In this document: positions 34,981 through 43,214 of the stretch, in pieces | How the letters are laid out: the number at the start of each line of letters is the position of its first letter | Position numbering within the stretch: position 1 is the first letter of the stretch | Source: SIG710 sp045596925 | GTDB taxonomy: Bacteria > Bacillota > Clostridia > Oscillospirales > CAG-272 | Direction of reading: 5' to 3' | Length of the DNA stretch: 64,000 nt | Assembly (NCBI GenBank): GCA_045596925.1 | Contig: JAZODH010000003.1 | Location: forward strand, 1-64,000 | Program-made: the position numbers and the translations under genes | Notes under the pieces: generated by a model | What the model was told of the DNA's origin: nothing | Databases searched by the model: none | Seen by the model: the letters and a program-made list of their open reading frames with translations, nothing else

Positions 34981-35471
34981 AAATCATTGATTTTTTCAGA
35001 AATTCAAGACCTGCGAGAGCGGGAGGACTGATCCTCTTCTGCTCTCTCATGGTCATGATCTCGGCACTTTCCTTGAAAAGTCTCCCCGAGGTCATGCGCC
35101 GTCCTGCCTTGCACAGCGGACTGAGCATAACCGCGCCTGTTTGCGGTGCGACAGCTTTGCTTGGCGCATCATTTCTCGCCTTTTCCCTTTTCAAAAGGAA
35201 ATTCAATACGGTCACATCGGTCTTTTTGACGTTGTTTAGTGCCGAAACACTCGGCGCCTTTTCGGGCGTGGTCATCTACTTAATCTCACTTTACGCGCGC
35301 GACTCCTTTCTCGCGCTGAGCACGGTGACTTCATTCTATTACTATTTCCTTGGATTATTTATTATCGCCGTGTCCTTTATTTGCGCTATCGCGACGGCTG
35401 TATGCTTTCTACTGTTTTGGGCAGTCAGGCGCGCCGTCAAAGCCTCGAAAGCAGAACGAAAGCACTTTTGA
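34977..35471 (+). CDS. Small membrane protein of unknown function
   Basis: A 164-residue protein with four hydrophobic helices (about 15-35, 48-70, 82-105 and 118-150) and a basic cytoplasmic tail (RRAVKASKAERKHF). I do not recognise the family. It overlaps the GH13 stop by 4 bases (ATGA), so it is the last gene of the glycogen operon and translationally coupled. Its role is unknown. No clear terminator was seen immediately after it. Confidence 0.75.
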   Translation: MKIIDFFRNSRPARAGGLILFCSLMVMISALSLKSLPEVMRRPALHSGLSITAPVCGATALLGASFLAFSLFKRKFNTVTSVFLTLFSAETLGAFSGVVIYLISLYARDSFLALSTVTSFYYYFLGLFIIAVSFICAIATAVCFLLFWAVRRAVKASKAERKHF

Positions 35472-35531
35472 GGTATACTTACTCCTTGCATAATTCCCTT
35501 TTTATTCAACGCAATTTTATTTCATCATCAA

Positions 35532-35586
35532 AAAACTGTCACAATAAGGGCCTATAATGCAAGTGAAAGCTAAAAAAGACAGTTTT
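35532..35586 (+). promoter_or_regulatory. htrA leader: TATAAT within a long inverted repeat
   Basis: TATAAT at 35553-35558 is a possible -10, but no -35 close to consensus is found at 16-18 bases. AAAACTGTC (35532-35540) and GACAGTTTT (35578-35586) form a 9-bp inverted repeat flanking it; the right arm abuts the GGAGG SD (35587-35591). The 132-base gap before htrA holds nothing else clear. Confidence 0.4.
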
Positions 35587-35603
35587 GGAGGTTTAATTAA
35601 AGT

Positions 35604-37121
35604 ATGAACACAAACAACCCCTTTGATCAAAATAGATTTGACCCTAATCCCAACAATACGGGTGCGCAAGGCAACAACTCAAACTCTTACTCTCCCTATA
35701 ATCAGGGCGAGCAGTCTCAGCCTGCCCCCACCTACGGACAGGTCTACACTCCCGACGGCTCGGGACAGCAAGGCAACGGCTATTCCTCTTCCGGCTATTC
35801 GGGCGCATATTCTCCTTACGGGAATATGCAGGATCCCAACAGAGGTTCCGAGGGCGGTCAGAGACAACCCCACGCGCCCGAAAAGAAAAAGAGCAATCTG
35901 GCGGCCGTTGCTATTATCTGCACCTGTGTGTTGGCGGCGCTTATAGTGCTGGGCTGCATCGCTTTTGCCATGCTGAACGTTGTGGGAATACTGGGTCCGA
36001 ACAGAGCACCTTCGGGCGTAGATGCCGATAACGAACAGCAGCAGGGGCTTCTCCCCGACACAGGTGACGGAAGCGAAAAAACCGACGACACCGAAAAGAC
36101 ACCAGGCACCGATGATGGCCCCACCGTTTCAAAAAATCCCGGTGAGAGCACCGACGTTTCCGGCGGTAAGATTGGTCAGCTTATGACCATGTCCGAGGCT
36201 GTTGCGCTCATCAAGGACTCGGTGGTCGAGATCAATACCGAGCACATGGTGACCGGAAGTATTTTCGGTCAGTATATCGCCAGCGGCGCGGGAAGCGGAG
36301 TTATCGTGGCAAAGGAAGGCTATATTATTACGAACAATCACGTTGTTGCAGGTGCAAAAACTATTAAGGTCACTCTCACAAACGGCAACAAATACGATGC
36401 AAAGCTGATAGGTACAGACTCTGCTACCGACATTGCAGTTATCAAGATTGACCCCGACGAGACCCTGACCACGGCTGTTCTGGGCAGCTCCGAAAAACTG
36501 GTTTTGGCCGAAGACGTTATCGTCATCGGCAACCCTCTCGGTTCCCTTGGCGGAACCGTCACCTGCGGAATTATCAGTGCCCTTGACCGTCAGATCACGG
36601 TGGAAGGTGAGAAAATGACTCTGCTTCAGACCAACGCCGCAGTTAATCCCGGCAACTCGGGCGGTGGAATGTTCAATCTCCGCGGCGAGCTTGTGGGAAT
36701 AGTCAATGCAAAGTCCACGGGCGAGGACGTTGAGGGGCTGGGATTTGCCATTCCCATCGACACAGCTTACACCGTATTCAACCAGCTGGTCGAGTTCGGC
36801 TATGTGCGCGGCAGAGTTGACCACGGTCTTAACCTGGTCGATATCAACGACTGGTTTATGGCGAGCTCGTACAGAGTAAGTGCATTCGGCGTTTACGTGC
36901 TTGAATCGAAATATACCGACGAGATCAAAAACGGCGACCGTATCGTGTCGGTAAACGGCACGGAGGTCACCACTTCCACCGACATCACAGCCGCTCTTTC
37001 CGACTGCGAGGTAGGTGACAAGGTCAAGTTCGTTCTTGCCAGAAAAGGCAGGACCGTTGAGGCGGAGCTGACACTCAGAGAATACAACCCCACCTCAAAC
37101 GGTGACGTCAGCTTTGAATAA
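35604..37121 (+). CDS. HtrA/DegP-like membrane serine protease with Asn/Gln-rich N-terminus
   Basis: Envelope quality-control protease. A cytoplasmic N-terminus of about 95 residues is rich in Asn, Gln, Gly, Ser, Tyr and Pro, followed by one TM helix (about 99-125), an acidic linker, the trypsin-like domain and one PDZ domain. The catalytic triad is visible: His in TNNHVVAGAK, Asp in DSATDIAVIKID, Ser in NPGNSGGGMF. The PDZ region includes IKNGDRIVSVNGTEV. Length 505. It precedes a two-component system by 15 bases, so control of envelope stress is a reasonable guess. Confidence 0.93.
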   Translation: MNTNNPFDQNRFDPNPNNTGAQGNNSNSYSPYNQGEQSQPAPTYGQVYTPDGSGQQGNGYSSSGYSGAYSPYGNMQDPNRGSEGGQRQPHAPEKKKSNLAAVAIICTCVLAALIVLGCIAFAMLNVVGILGPNRAPSGVDADNEQQQGLLPDTGDGSEKTDDTEKTPGTDDGPTVSKNPGESTDVSGGKIGQLMTMSEAVALIKDSVVEINTEHMVTGSIFGQYIASGAGSGVIVAKEGYIITNNHVVAGAKTIKVTLTNGNKYDAKLIGTDSATDIAVIKIDPDETLTTAVLGSSEKLVLAEDVIVIGNPLGSLGGTVTCGIISALDRQITVEGEKMTLLQTNAAVNPGNSGGGMFNLRGELVGIVNAKSTGEDVEGLGFAIPIDTAYTVFNQLVEFGYVRGRVDHGLNLVDINDWFMASSYRVSAFGVYVLESKYTDEIKNGDRIVSVNGTEVTTSTDITAALSDCEVGDKVKFVLARKGRTVEAELTLREYNPTSNGDVSFE

Positions 37122-37136
37122 AAAGGAGTGAAGACT

Positions 37137-37823
37137 ATGTACAGCATTCTTGTGGTCGACGACGAGGCGAGGATACGCGACATAATCACAAAATACGCCA
37201 CCTTCGAGGGACACCGCGTCACCGAGGCGGCGGACGGCATGGAAGCTGTCCTCTTTTGCAGAAAAGAAAATTTCGATATCATCATAATGGACATCATGAT
37301 GCCCGAGCTTGACGGATTCTCCGCCTGTCGCGAGATCCGCAAGACCTCACAAACGCCTATCATCATGCTCTCTGCCAGAGGTGAGGAATACGACAAGATA
37401 AACGGCTTTGAGCTTGGCATTGACGATTACGTCGTAAAACCCTTTTCGCCAAAGGAGCTTATGCTCCGCATTGAGGCGGTGATGAAGCGCGTTACGGGTG
37501 CGGGCGCCATCGCCCGACCCGAAAACGAGGTGGTCAGCCTTGACGGAGGCGGTCTGCGCGCGGACATCACCGCAAGACTCGTTTACGTTAACGGGGAGAG
37601 AGTAGATATGTCGCCCAAGGAATACGACCTCTTCTTTTATATGCTCCGAAACAAGAACATCGCCCTCTCACGGGAAAAGCTTATCCGCGAGGTCTGGGGC
37701 TACGATTTCTACGGCGACGCCAGAACTCTTGACACGCACATAAAGCTCCTCCGCAAAAGTCTCGGGGAATACAGCCGATACATCGTTACATTGAGAGGAA
37801 TGGGGTACCGTTTTGAAGCCTGA
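37137..37823 (+). CDS. OmpR-type response regulator
   Basis: DNA-binding response regulator. The receiver domain starts SILVVDDEARIRDII; the phospho-acceptor Asp is in IIIMDIMMPELDGF, with conserved Thr/Ser in MLSARGE and Lys in VVKPFSPKEL. The C-terminal winged helix has SPKEYDLFFYMLRN, REKLIREVWGYDF and RTLDTHIKLLRKSL. ATG 37137 follows GGAG by 8 bases; the frame extends to GTG 37128 without better SD. It overlaps the kinase gene by 11 bases. Confidence 0.95.
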   Translation: MYSILVVDDEARIRDIITKYATFEGHRVTEAADGMEAVLFCRKENFDIIIMDIMMPELDGFSACREIRKTSQTPIIMLSARGEEYDKINGFELGIDDYVVKPFSPKELMLRIEAVMKRVTGAGAIARPENEVVSLDGGGLRADITARLVYVNGERVDMSPKEYDLFFYMLRNKNIALSREKLIREVWGYDFYGDARTLDTHIKLLRKSLGEYSRYIVTLRGMGYRFEA

Positions 37824-39360
37824 AATCGCATCTTCAAGCACAAATAACCGCATGACCCCCGACGGCAGACAAAGCCGTCGGGGATCACGGTCGTCAAAAT
37901 GCAGATTCGGCATAACGGGTACGCTTTTCATTTCTCTTGCCGCGTTTACCGCCTTCGCTTTGATCGTCGTGTGGATATTTCAGGTGCTCCTTCTTCCCCG
38001 CTTCTATGAGCGGTCAAAAATGACCGAGCTTTACAAGCTTGCCGACGTTATTGAGCGGCACATCGAATTAGACACACCAAAGGACGGCATGGAAAACACC
38101 GTTTACCGCATGGCAAGCGACTATTCGGTCTGTGTTCTCACCTACTCGATAGAGGGCTTACGTGGGCATCAGATCCTTTCCTGCGACGTATCAAAAAGAT
38201 GTCTCATTCACCATATTCCGTCGCGGAATATTGACAACTTCTACCGTGAGGCGTCAGAAAACGGCGGGAGTCTGGTCAAAAACGTGGACTTCACAGGTCA
38301 GGAAGAAGTCAGAGGCGAAAAGGACTTTGAAGGCGACACGGTCTACATCAGGATCTTTACGACCGATGACGGCAGCGAATACATGATCCTGCTCAACTCG
38401 CAAATGCAGCCTGTCAGCGCTATAACAAATACCTACATGAACCAATATAAGACCATCGTGGTAATTATGCTCATCGGCTCTTTTCTGATCTCTCTCATTA
38501 TTTCAAGAAAGATCACAAAGCCTATCGTAAAGCTCAACAAGTCAGTCGAAAAGCTGGCAAGGGGAGACTACAACGAGGTCTTTGACGGCGACGGATACCG
38601 CGAGATACAGGAGCTTTCCGACGCGCTCAACTACGCATCAAGCGAGCTTTCCAGGACAGACGCGCTCCAAAAGGAGCTTCTTGCAAATATCTCACACGAC
38701 CTGCGAACCCCTCTCACCATGATAAAGGGCTACAGCGAGGTCATGCGGGATATTCCGGGCGAAAACACCCCCGAAAACGTCCAGATCATCGTGGACGAGA
38801 CAACTCATCTGACCGAGCTTGTGAACGATCTGCTTGACATCTCAAAGATCAAGGCGGGAACGCGTAAGCCCGAGCCTGAGCAGTTCAGCCTTACCGACAC
38901 GGTTAAGTCCACCCTGCACCGCTACGAAAAGCTGACCGAAAAGGACGGCTACGTCATCAACTTTATATGCGACGGCGACGCGGAAGTTATTGCCGACCGC
39001 ACCATGATGCTCCAGGTCATCTACAACCTGATAAACAACGCAATAAACTACACGGGCGCAGACAAGACCGTCACCGTGCGTCAGATAATATCGGGCAACA
39101 AAGTGAGAATAACCGTTACCGACACGGGCGAGGGAATCGAGCCTGAGCAGATCCCCTACATTTGGGACAGATATTATAAGGTAGACAAGGTCCACCGCCG
39201 CGCAATGGTTGGAACGGGTCTTGGACTTTCTATCGTCAAGGGAGTTCTGGAGCTTCACAAAGCCACGTACGGTCTGGAAAGCACCCTCGGGCACGGAAGC
39301 ACCTTCTGGTTTGAGCTTGACACGGCAGAAAACGACGAGGAAACAAAAAACACACAGTGA
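37813..39360 (+). CDS. Sensor histidine kinase with HAMP domain
   Basis: Cognate kinase of the preceding regulator. TM1 about residues 33-58, an extracytoplasmic sensor domain of about 150 residues, TM2 near VVIMLIGSFLISLIISRKI, HAMP, then H box (ISHDLRTPLTMIKGYSEV), N box (NLINNAINYTG) and G boxes (DTGEGIEPEQIPYIW, GTGLGLSIVKGV). The signal is unknown. The start is probably TTG 37813, translationally coupled to the regulator; ATG at residue 14 is the alternative but has no SD. Confidence 0.93.
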   Translation: MKPEIASSSTNNRMTPDGRQSRRGSRSSKCRFGITGTLFISLAAFTAFALIVVWIFQVLLLPRFYERSKMTELYKLADVIERHIELDTPKDGMENTVYRMASDYSVCVLTYSIEGLRGHQILSCDVSKRCLIHHIPSRNIDNFYREASENGGSLVKNVDFTGQEEVRGEKDFEGDTVYIRIFTTDDGSEYMILLNSQMQPVSAITNTYMNQYKTIVVIMLIGSFLISLIISRKITKPIVKLNKSVEKLARGDYNEVFDGDGYREIQELSDALNYASSELSRTDALQKELLANISHDLRTPLTMIKGYSEVMRDIPGENTPENVQIIVDETTHLTELVNDLLDISKIKAGTRKPEPEQFSLTDTVKSTLHRYEKLTEKDGYVINFICDGDAEVIADRTMMLQVIYNLINNAINYTGADKTVTVRQIISGNKVRITVTDTGEGIEPEQIPYIWDRYYKVDKVHRRAMVGTGLGLSIVKGVLELHKATYGLESTLGHGSTFWFELDTAENDEETKNTQ

Positions 39361-39374
39361 AAACGGAGACAACC

Positions 39375-40199
39375 TTGAACACTCAATTTTCTGACATTTT
39401 GACCTGCCCTGTTTGCAAAAAAGGATTCGAGAGAGTAGGAAATTCCCTGCTCTGTCTGAGTGAGAGCAAGCGGCACTGCTTTGATATAGCAAGATCGGGC
39501 CACGTAAATCTTCTCTGCTCTCACAGCTCAGGCGGAGACGACAAGGCTTGTGCTGACAGCAGAACAGCATTTTTGGAAAAGGATTTTTACTGTCCTTTTT
39601 CCGATGAGATAAACGGTCTGCTTGAAAAATACGGCATCAAGAGCCTGCTCGACGCGGGCTGTGGCGAGGGATATTACACCCATCGGGCGGCGGACGTGTG
39701 CGACACGGTCCTTGGCATCGACCTGTCGAAATTTGCCGTAGAGACCGCCGCAAAAAGAGCGAAGCGCGAAGGCAAGACCAACGAGCTTTACGCAGTAGCG
39801 GGCATTTTCGACGTTCCCGTTGCAAACGGTTCCTTTGACGGCATAATCAATCTGTTCGCACCTTGTTGTGAAGAAGAATTTTCAAGACTCTTGAAAAAGG
39901 ACGGGATCCTCATCATTGGCGCGGCAGGAAAGAATCATCTGCTTGGGCTGAAAAAAGCCATTTACGAGACCACATATAAGAACGAGCCGCGCGGCGACCT
40001 GCCACGCAACATGGAGTTGCTTGAGAAAAGGACTGTGGCATTTGAGATAACGCTTGAAGGTCAGAATGACATTCAGAATCTATTTGCCATGACCCCGTAT
40101 TTTTACAGAACGAGCCGAGAGGACAAGGAAAAGCTTACCCGGCTCGACTTCCTGAAAACGGGTGTTGAATTTGACATTTTCGCATACAGAAACGCATAG
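39375..40199 (+). CDS. 23S rRNA guanine-N1 methyltransferase, RlmA family
   Basis: SAM-dependent methyltransferase that resembles RlmA(I)/(II), which modifies G745 or G748 of 23S rRNA. A zinc ribbon opens the protein (CPVCKKGF, later LLCLSESKRHCFD), then SGHVNLL, and the SAM site LLDAGCGEGYYTH. The C-terminus includes MTPYFYRTS, a family landmark. Start at TTG 39375 has GGAG 6 bases upstream; GTG 39357 is the alternative and would add six residues and overlap the kinase. Which guanine is modified cannot be told. Confidence 0.88.
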   Translation: MNTQFSDILTCPVCKKGFERVGNSLLCLSESKRHCFDIARSGHVNLLCSHSSGGDDKACADSRTAFLEKDFYCPFSDEINGLLEKYGIKSLLDAGCGEGYYTHRAADVCDTVLGIDLSKFAVETAAKRAKREGKTNELYAVAGIFDVPVANGSFDGIINLFAPCCEEEFSRLLKKDGILIIGAAGKNHLLGLKKAIYETTYKNEPRGDLPRNMELLEKRTVAFEITLEGQNDIQNLFAMTPYFYRTSREDKEKLTRLDFLKTGVEFDIFAYRNA

Positions 40200-40214
40200 A
40201 AAGGAGGCGGGAAC

Positions 40215-40934
40215 TTGAAATATTCGATCTGCATACCTATGTACAACGAGGAATCGGTCATCGAGGATACGGCAAAAAAGCTGACCGCCTACCTTGACCG
40301 TACATACGGCGAGGACTACGAGCTTATATTTTACGATGACGGAAGCAGTGACCGCTCGGTTGAACTTGTAAAGGCTCTCGGTCTTCCCCGAGTTCGTGTA
40401 ATTGAGGGCAAGGAAAACCACGGAAAGGGCAGAGGCGTAAGAATGTCTGTTTTGGCGTCTGTGGGAGAATACGTAATGTTCACCGACGCCGACCTTGCAT
40501 ACGGTTGCGATACTATCAAAAAAATGTTTGATTCTCTTGAAGCGGACTCTACCGCTTCCCTGTCCATCGGCTCACGAAATATCTCGTCCGACGGCTACGA
40601 GGGCTACACCTTTATGCGGAAATTCGCGTCCAAGGCATACATCAAGGTGCTCAATATTCTGGGCGGACTTAAATGCTCGGATTCCCAATGCGGCTGCAAG
40701 GCGTTTGTAGGCGAGAAGATACGCCCCGTTCTTGAAAGGTGCAAAATCGACGGCTTTGCATTCGACTTTGAGATAATCCTTCGTGCGCAAAAGGCGGGTC
40801 TTAAAATAATTGAAGTTCCCGTGAAGATAATTAATCACCGTGAGTCGAAGGTGCATCTTATAAAGGACGCGTTTACCATGCTTGGAGATATTACGAGGAT
40901 AAACAAAATGATCCGTCGGGAGTCAAAGGAATAA
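40215..40934 (+). CDS. Family 2 glycosyltransferase (dolichyl-phosphate-mannose-synthase-like)
   Basis: GT-A fold glycosyltransferase, cytoplasmic. The N-terminal motif ICIPMYNEESVIEDTA, then YDDGSSDRS and the DxD-type metal site TDADLAYG. CKIDGFAFDFEIILRAQKAG is typical of DPM1/GtrB-like enzymes that charge a lipid carrier. No TM tail, so it is the soluble type. The start is TTG 40215, 7 bases after AAGGAGG. Last gene of the htrA operon, followed by a strong terminator. Confidence 0.9.
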   Translation: MKYSICIPMYNEESVIEDTAKKLTAYLDRTYGEDYELIFYDDGSSDRSVELVKALGLPRVRVIEGKENHGKGRGVRMSVLASVGEYVMFTDADLAYGCDTIKKMFDSLEADSTASLSIGSRNISSDGYEGYTFMRKFASKAYIKVLNILGGLKCSDSQCGCKAFVGEKIRPVLERCKIDGFAFDFEIILRAQKAGLKIIEVPVKIINHRESKVHLIKDAFTMLGDITRINKMIRRESKE

Positions 40935-40964
40935 AAAAACAGGTGCTTTCGCACCTGTTTTTTT
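40933..40964. terminator. Bidirectional terminator
   Basis: A 14-bp stem (40933-40946 with 40951-40964) and a TTTC loop has A and T runs on both sides. It serves both the glycosyltransferase (plus) and the amino-acid ATPase gene (minus). Confidence 0.9.
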
Positions 40965-40965
40965 A

Positions 40966-41709
40966 TTAAAGGACACTCTGCAAAAACTGCTGTGTTCTGG
41001 GGTTTTGAGGATTTGAAAAGATCTCCTCAGGCTTACCCTGCTCGGCGATTCCTTTGTCGCAAACGAACAGAACTCTGTCGGCGACCTCGCGGGCAAATCC
41101 CATCTCGTGGGTAACTACCGCCATGGTCATTCCTTCTTTTGCCAGGGACTTCATAACGTCAAGCACCTCACCGACCATCTCGGGGTCAAGCGCGGAGGTG
41201 GGCTCGTCGAAAAGAAGCACGTCGGGGTTCATCATAAGCGCGCGCACGATGGCAATTCTCTGCTTCTGACCGCCCGAAAGCTGATTGGGATAAGCATCTG
41301 CCTTTTCAAGCAAACCGACCCTCTCAAGCAGTTTTTTTGCTTTCCCCTCCGCTTCTTCACGGCTCAGGTGAAGGAGCTTCATCGGCGCGGACGTCATATT
41401 TTTGAGCACCGACATATGGGGGAAAAGATTGAACTGCTGGAACACCATGCCGATCTTTCTTCTTATGAGGTTAATGTTACATTTTTTATCGGTTATACTT
41501 GCGCCCTCAAAGAGTATCTCGCCGTCGGTGGGTTCCTCCAGGCGATTGAGACAACGGAGAAGCGTACTCTTTCCGCCGCCCGAGGGGCCGATGATGCAGA
41601 CCACTTCGCCGCGCTTGATAGTGAGGTCGACGCCGTCAAGGACGACCAGGTCACCAAAAGCCTTGACCAGTCCCCTGACCTCGATTATATTTTCATTTTT
41701 ATCTATCAC
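40966..41709 (-). CDS. Polar amino-acid ABC transporter ATPase (GlnQ/HisP-like)
   Basis: Energises amino-acid uptake. Walker A IGPSGGGKSTLLRCL, Q loop GMVFQQFNLFPHM, signature LSGGQKQRIAIVRALMMNP, Walker B VLLFDEPTSALDPEMVGEV and the switch His in VVTHEMGFAREVAD. GTG 41709, 10 bases after AGAGG, is preferred; the frame runs further only to a TTG. It overlaps the permease gene by 11 bases. Length 247. Confidence 0.94.
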   Translation of the reverse strand: MIDKNENIIEVRGLVKAFGDLVVLDGVDLTIKRGEVVCIIGPSGGGKSTLLRCLNRLEEPTDGEILFEGASITDKKCNINLIRRKIGMVFQQFNLFPHMSVLKNMTSAPMKLLHLSREEAEGKAKKLLERVGLLEKADAYPNQLSGGQKQRIAIVRALMMNPDVLLFDEPTSALDPEMVGEVLDVMKSLAKEGMTMAVVTHEMGFAREVADRVLFVCDKGIAEQGKPEEIFSNPQNPRTQQFLQSVL

Positions 41710-43099
41710 CTTTACGCAACCTCTTTTCAAGTTTTGATACCAGGTGCGAAAGCACCAGTACTACCACAAGGTATATAAGGGCTACCGCTATCAGCGGCAT
41801 GAAATTACTGTATGTTACCGAACGAATTTTCAGACCGCCCTGGGTAAGGTCGGCAACGCCTATGTAGAAAGCTACCGAGGACTCTTTAAGCAACGTGATA
41901 AACTCGTTTGCCAAGGACGGCAGGATCGCTTTGAACGCCTGAGGGAACACGATGTAGAGCATGGTCTGGTAGTAAGAGAGGCCAAGGCTTCGACCCGCTT
42001 CGCTCTGTCCCTCGTCGATAGACATGATGCCTCCGCGGACGATCTCGGCGACGTAAGCACCCGAGTTGAATCCGAAGCACAGCACCGCCGAGGTGAATTT
42101 TTCGACTCCGATGGGCAAAAGAATTACGAAATAGATAATGATAAGCTGTACCATTACCGGGGTTCCGCGGACAACGGCCAGATAGAGACGGCAGATCTTA
42201 TCCGCAATGTTCAGCTTGCCCGTTTTCTGGTTGGTCACACGGATAATTGCCACCACAAAGCCGATAACAACGCCAAGCAGCACCGCCAGGAAAGTAATGG
42301 CAAGGGTAGTTCCAAGACCCTTTACAAGGTAAGTCCAGCGATCCCCCTCAATGAAGTTGCGATAAAACTCGTCAGCAAAATCGTTCCACAGCTTTTCGAG
42401 GGGAGTGCCCGTATCGGGCTTTTGGGAGCTGTAATTATTAAGTCCCACCACGTCACCGATGCCGTTCCGCAGAGTATTTATTCTACTGATATCGGTGTCG
42501 CCGGCTTCGGTCTTGATCGAGGTGGTTTCCTTTATGGCGCGTCGAACGTCCAGAATACCGCCGAGGCAGGTATTTACCGTTTCATCGTTAAGATAAACGG
42601 AAAGCTCATCCTTGCCCGTGGCGTAAACGGTGATCTCCACCTTGCCCTGCAGGGTCTGAGCCTCGCTCAGCCATTCAAGGAAAAGGGGTGTCACCTTATG
42701 CTTATAATTTACGGCGTTTGCCTTGGGGTCTTCAAGATACAACGAATATGCAAGGCTGAAAAGCTCTTGGCTGTTTGCCTCGTACAAGCTCTTTACGTCA
42801 AGGGTGGTATATTCGCAGTCAAGAATGATATTTTTCTCGTTCCCGTAGGCTATATCCTTGACCGTGATCTTCGTATTTTTGAGCAGCTCCTTTGATCCGC
42901 CCGCAACGTTTACGGGCAGAGACGCAAAGGTATCGTCGATGAGTGACTGAGCGCCGTCCGGGTCTATTTTAACGTCAACTCTGCCCGCCAGCTCGTTCCA
43001 AACAAGCAATCCTGCCAAAAGGACAACGACCACCGCTGTCGAGATTATTACCGTCAGTAACTTTTTGCGACTAAGGTTTTTCTTTTTCATTCCCGGCAT
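41699..43099 (-). CDS. Amino-acid ABC permease with fused extracytoplasmic domain
   Basis: The C-terminal 220 residues are a HisM/GlnP-type permease with five or so helices and the EAA loop EAGRSLGLSYYQTMLYIVFPQA. Ahead of it is an unusual N-terminus: a TM helix (about 14-33) and roughly 200 residues, predicted outside, that include VDVKIDPDGAQSLIDDTFAS and repeated Lys/Asp/Thr-rich strands. This is not a type 3 binding-protein domain by eye. Typical permeases are about 220-300 residues; this one is 466. A separate binding protein gene lies upstream. ATG 43099 follows AGGA by 7 bases. Confidence 0.9.
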   Translation of the reverse strand: MPGMKKKNLSRKKLLTVIISTAVVVVLLAGLLVWNELAGRVDVKIDPDGAQSLIDDTFASLPVNVAGGSKELLKNTKITVKDIAYGNEKNIILDCEYTTLDVKSLYEANSQELFSLAYSLYLEDPKANAVNYKHKVTPLFLEWLSEAQTLQGKVEITVYATGKDELSVYLNDETVNTCLGGILDVRRAIKETTSIKTEAGDTDISRINTLRNGIGDVVGLNNYSSQKPDTGTPLEKLWNDFADEFYRNFIEGDRWTYLVKGLGTTLAITFLAVLLGVVIGFVVAIIRVTNQKTGKLNIADKICRLYLAVVRGTPVMVQLIIIYFVILLPIGVEKFTSAVLCFGFNSGAYVAEIVRGGIMSIDEGQSEAGRSLGLSYYQTMLYIVFPQAFKAILPSLANEFITLLKESSVAFYIGVADLTQGGLKIRSVTYSNFMPLIAVALIYLVVVLVLSHLVSKLEKRLRKGDR

Positions 43100-43112
43100 T
43101 TACCTTTCCTTT

Positions 43113-43147
43113 CATTTGATCTCTCGTCCGCAGAGAAAGATCAAATG
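43113..43147 (-). other. Intercistronic hairpin near the permease start
   Basis: CATTTGATCT (43113-43122) pairs with AGATCAAATG (43138-43147), with a possible inner CTC/GAG helix. It lies about 15 bases before the permease start in the transcript. Confidence 0.55.
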
Positions 43148-43164
43148 ATTTTTCTCCGTAACAC

Positions 43165-43196
43165 AAGATAAGGAATGATCGCTCATTCCTTATCTT
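43165..43196 (-). other. Intercistronic stem-loop after the binding protein gene
   Basis: A perfect 14-bp stem (43165-43178 with 43183-43196) and a TCGC loop 20 bases after the binding-protein stop. On the minus strand no T tract follows, so it may protect the upstream mRNA or reduce read-through into the permease rather than terminate fully. Confidence 0.6.
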
Positions 43197-43214
43197 TTTT
43201 ATTTTGGTTTTTAA

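Noticed and set aside
41744..42895. 383-codon open frame antisense to the fused permease
   Set aside because: The permease motifs and membrane helices on the minus strand are clear; the plus-strand protein has a shadow-like composition.
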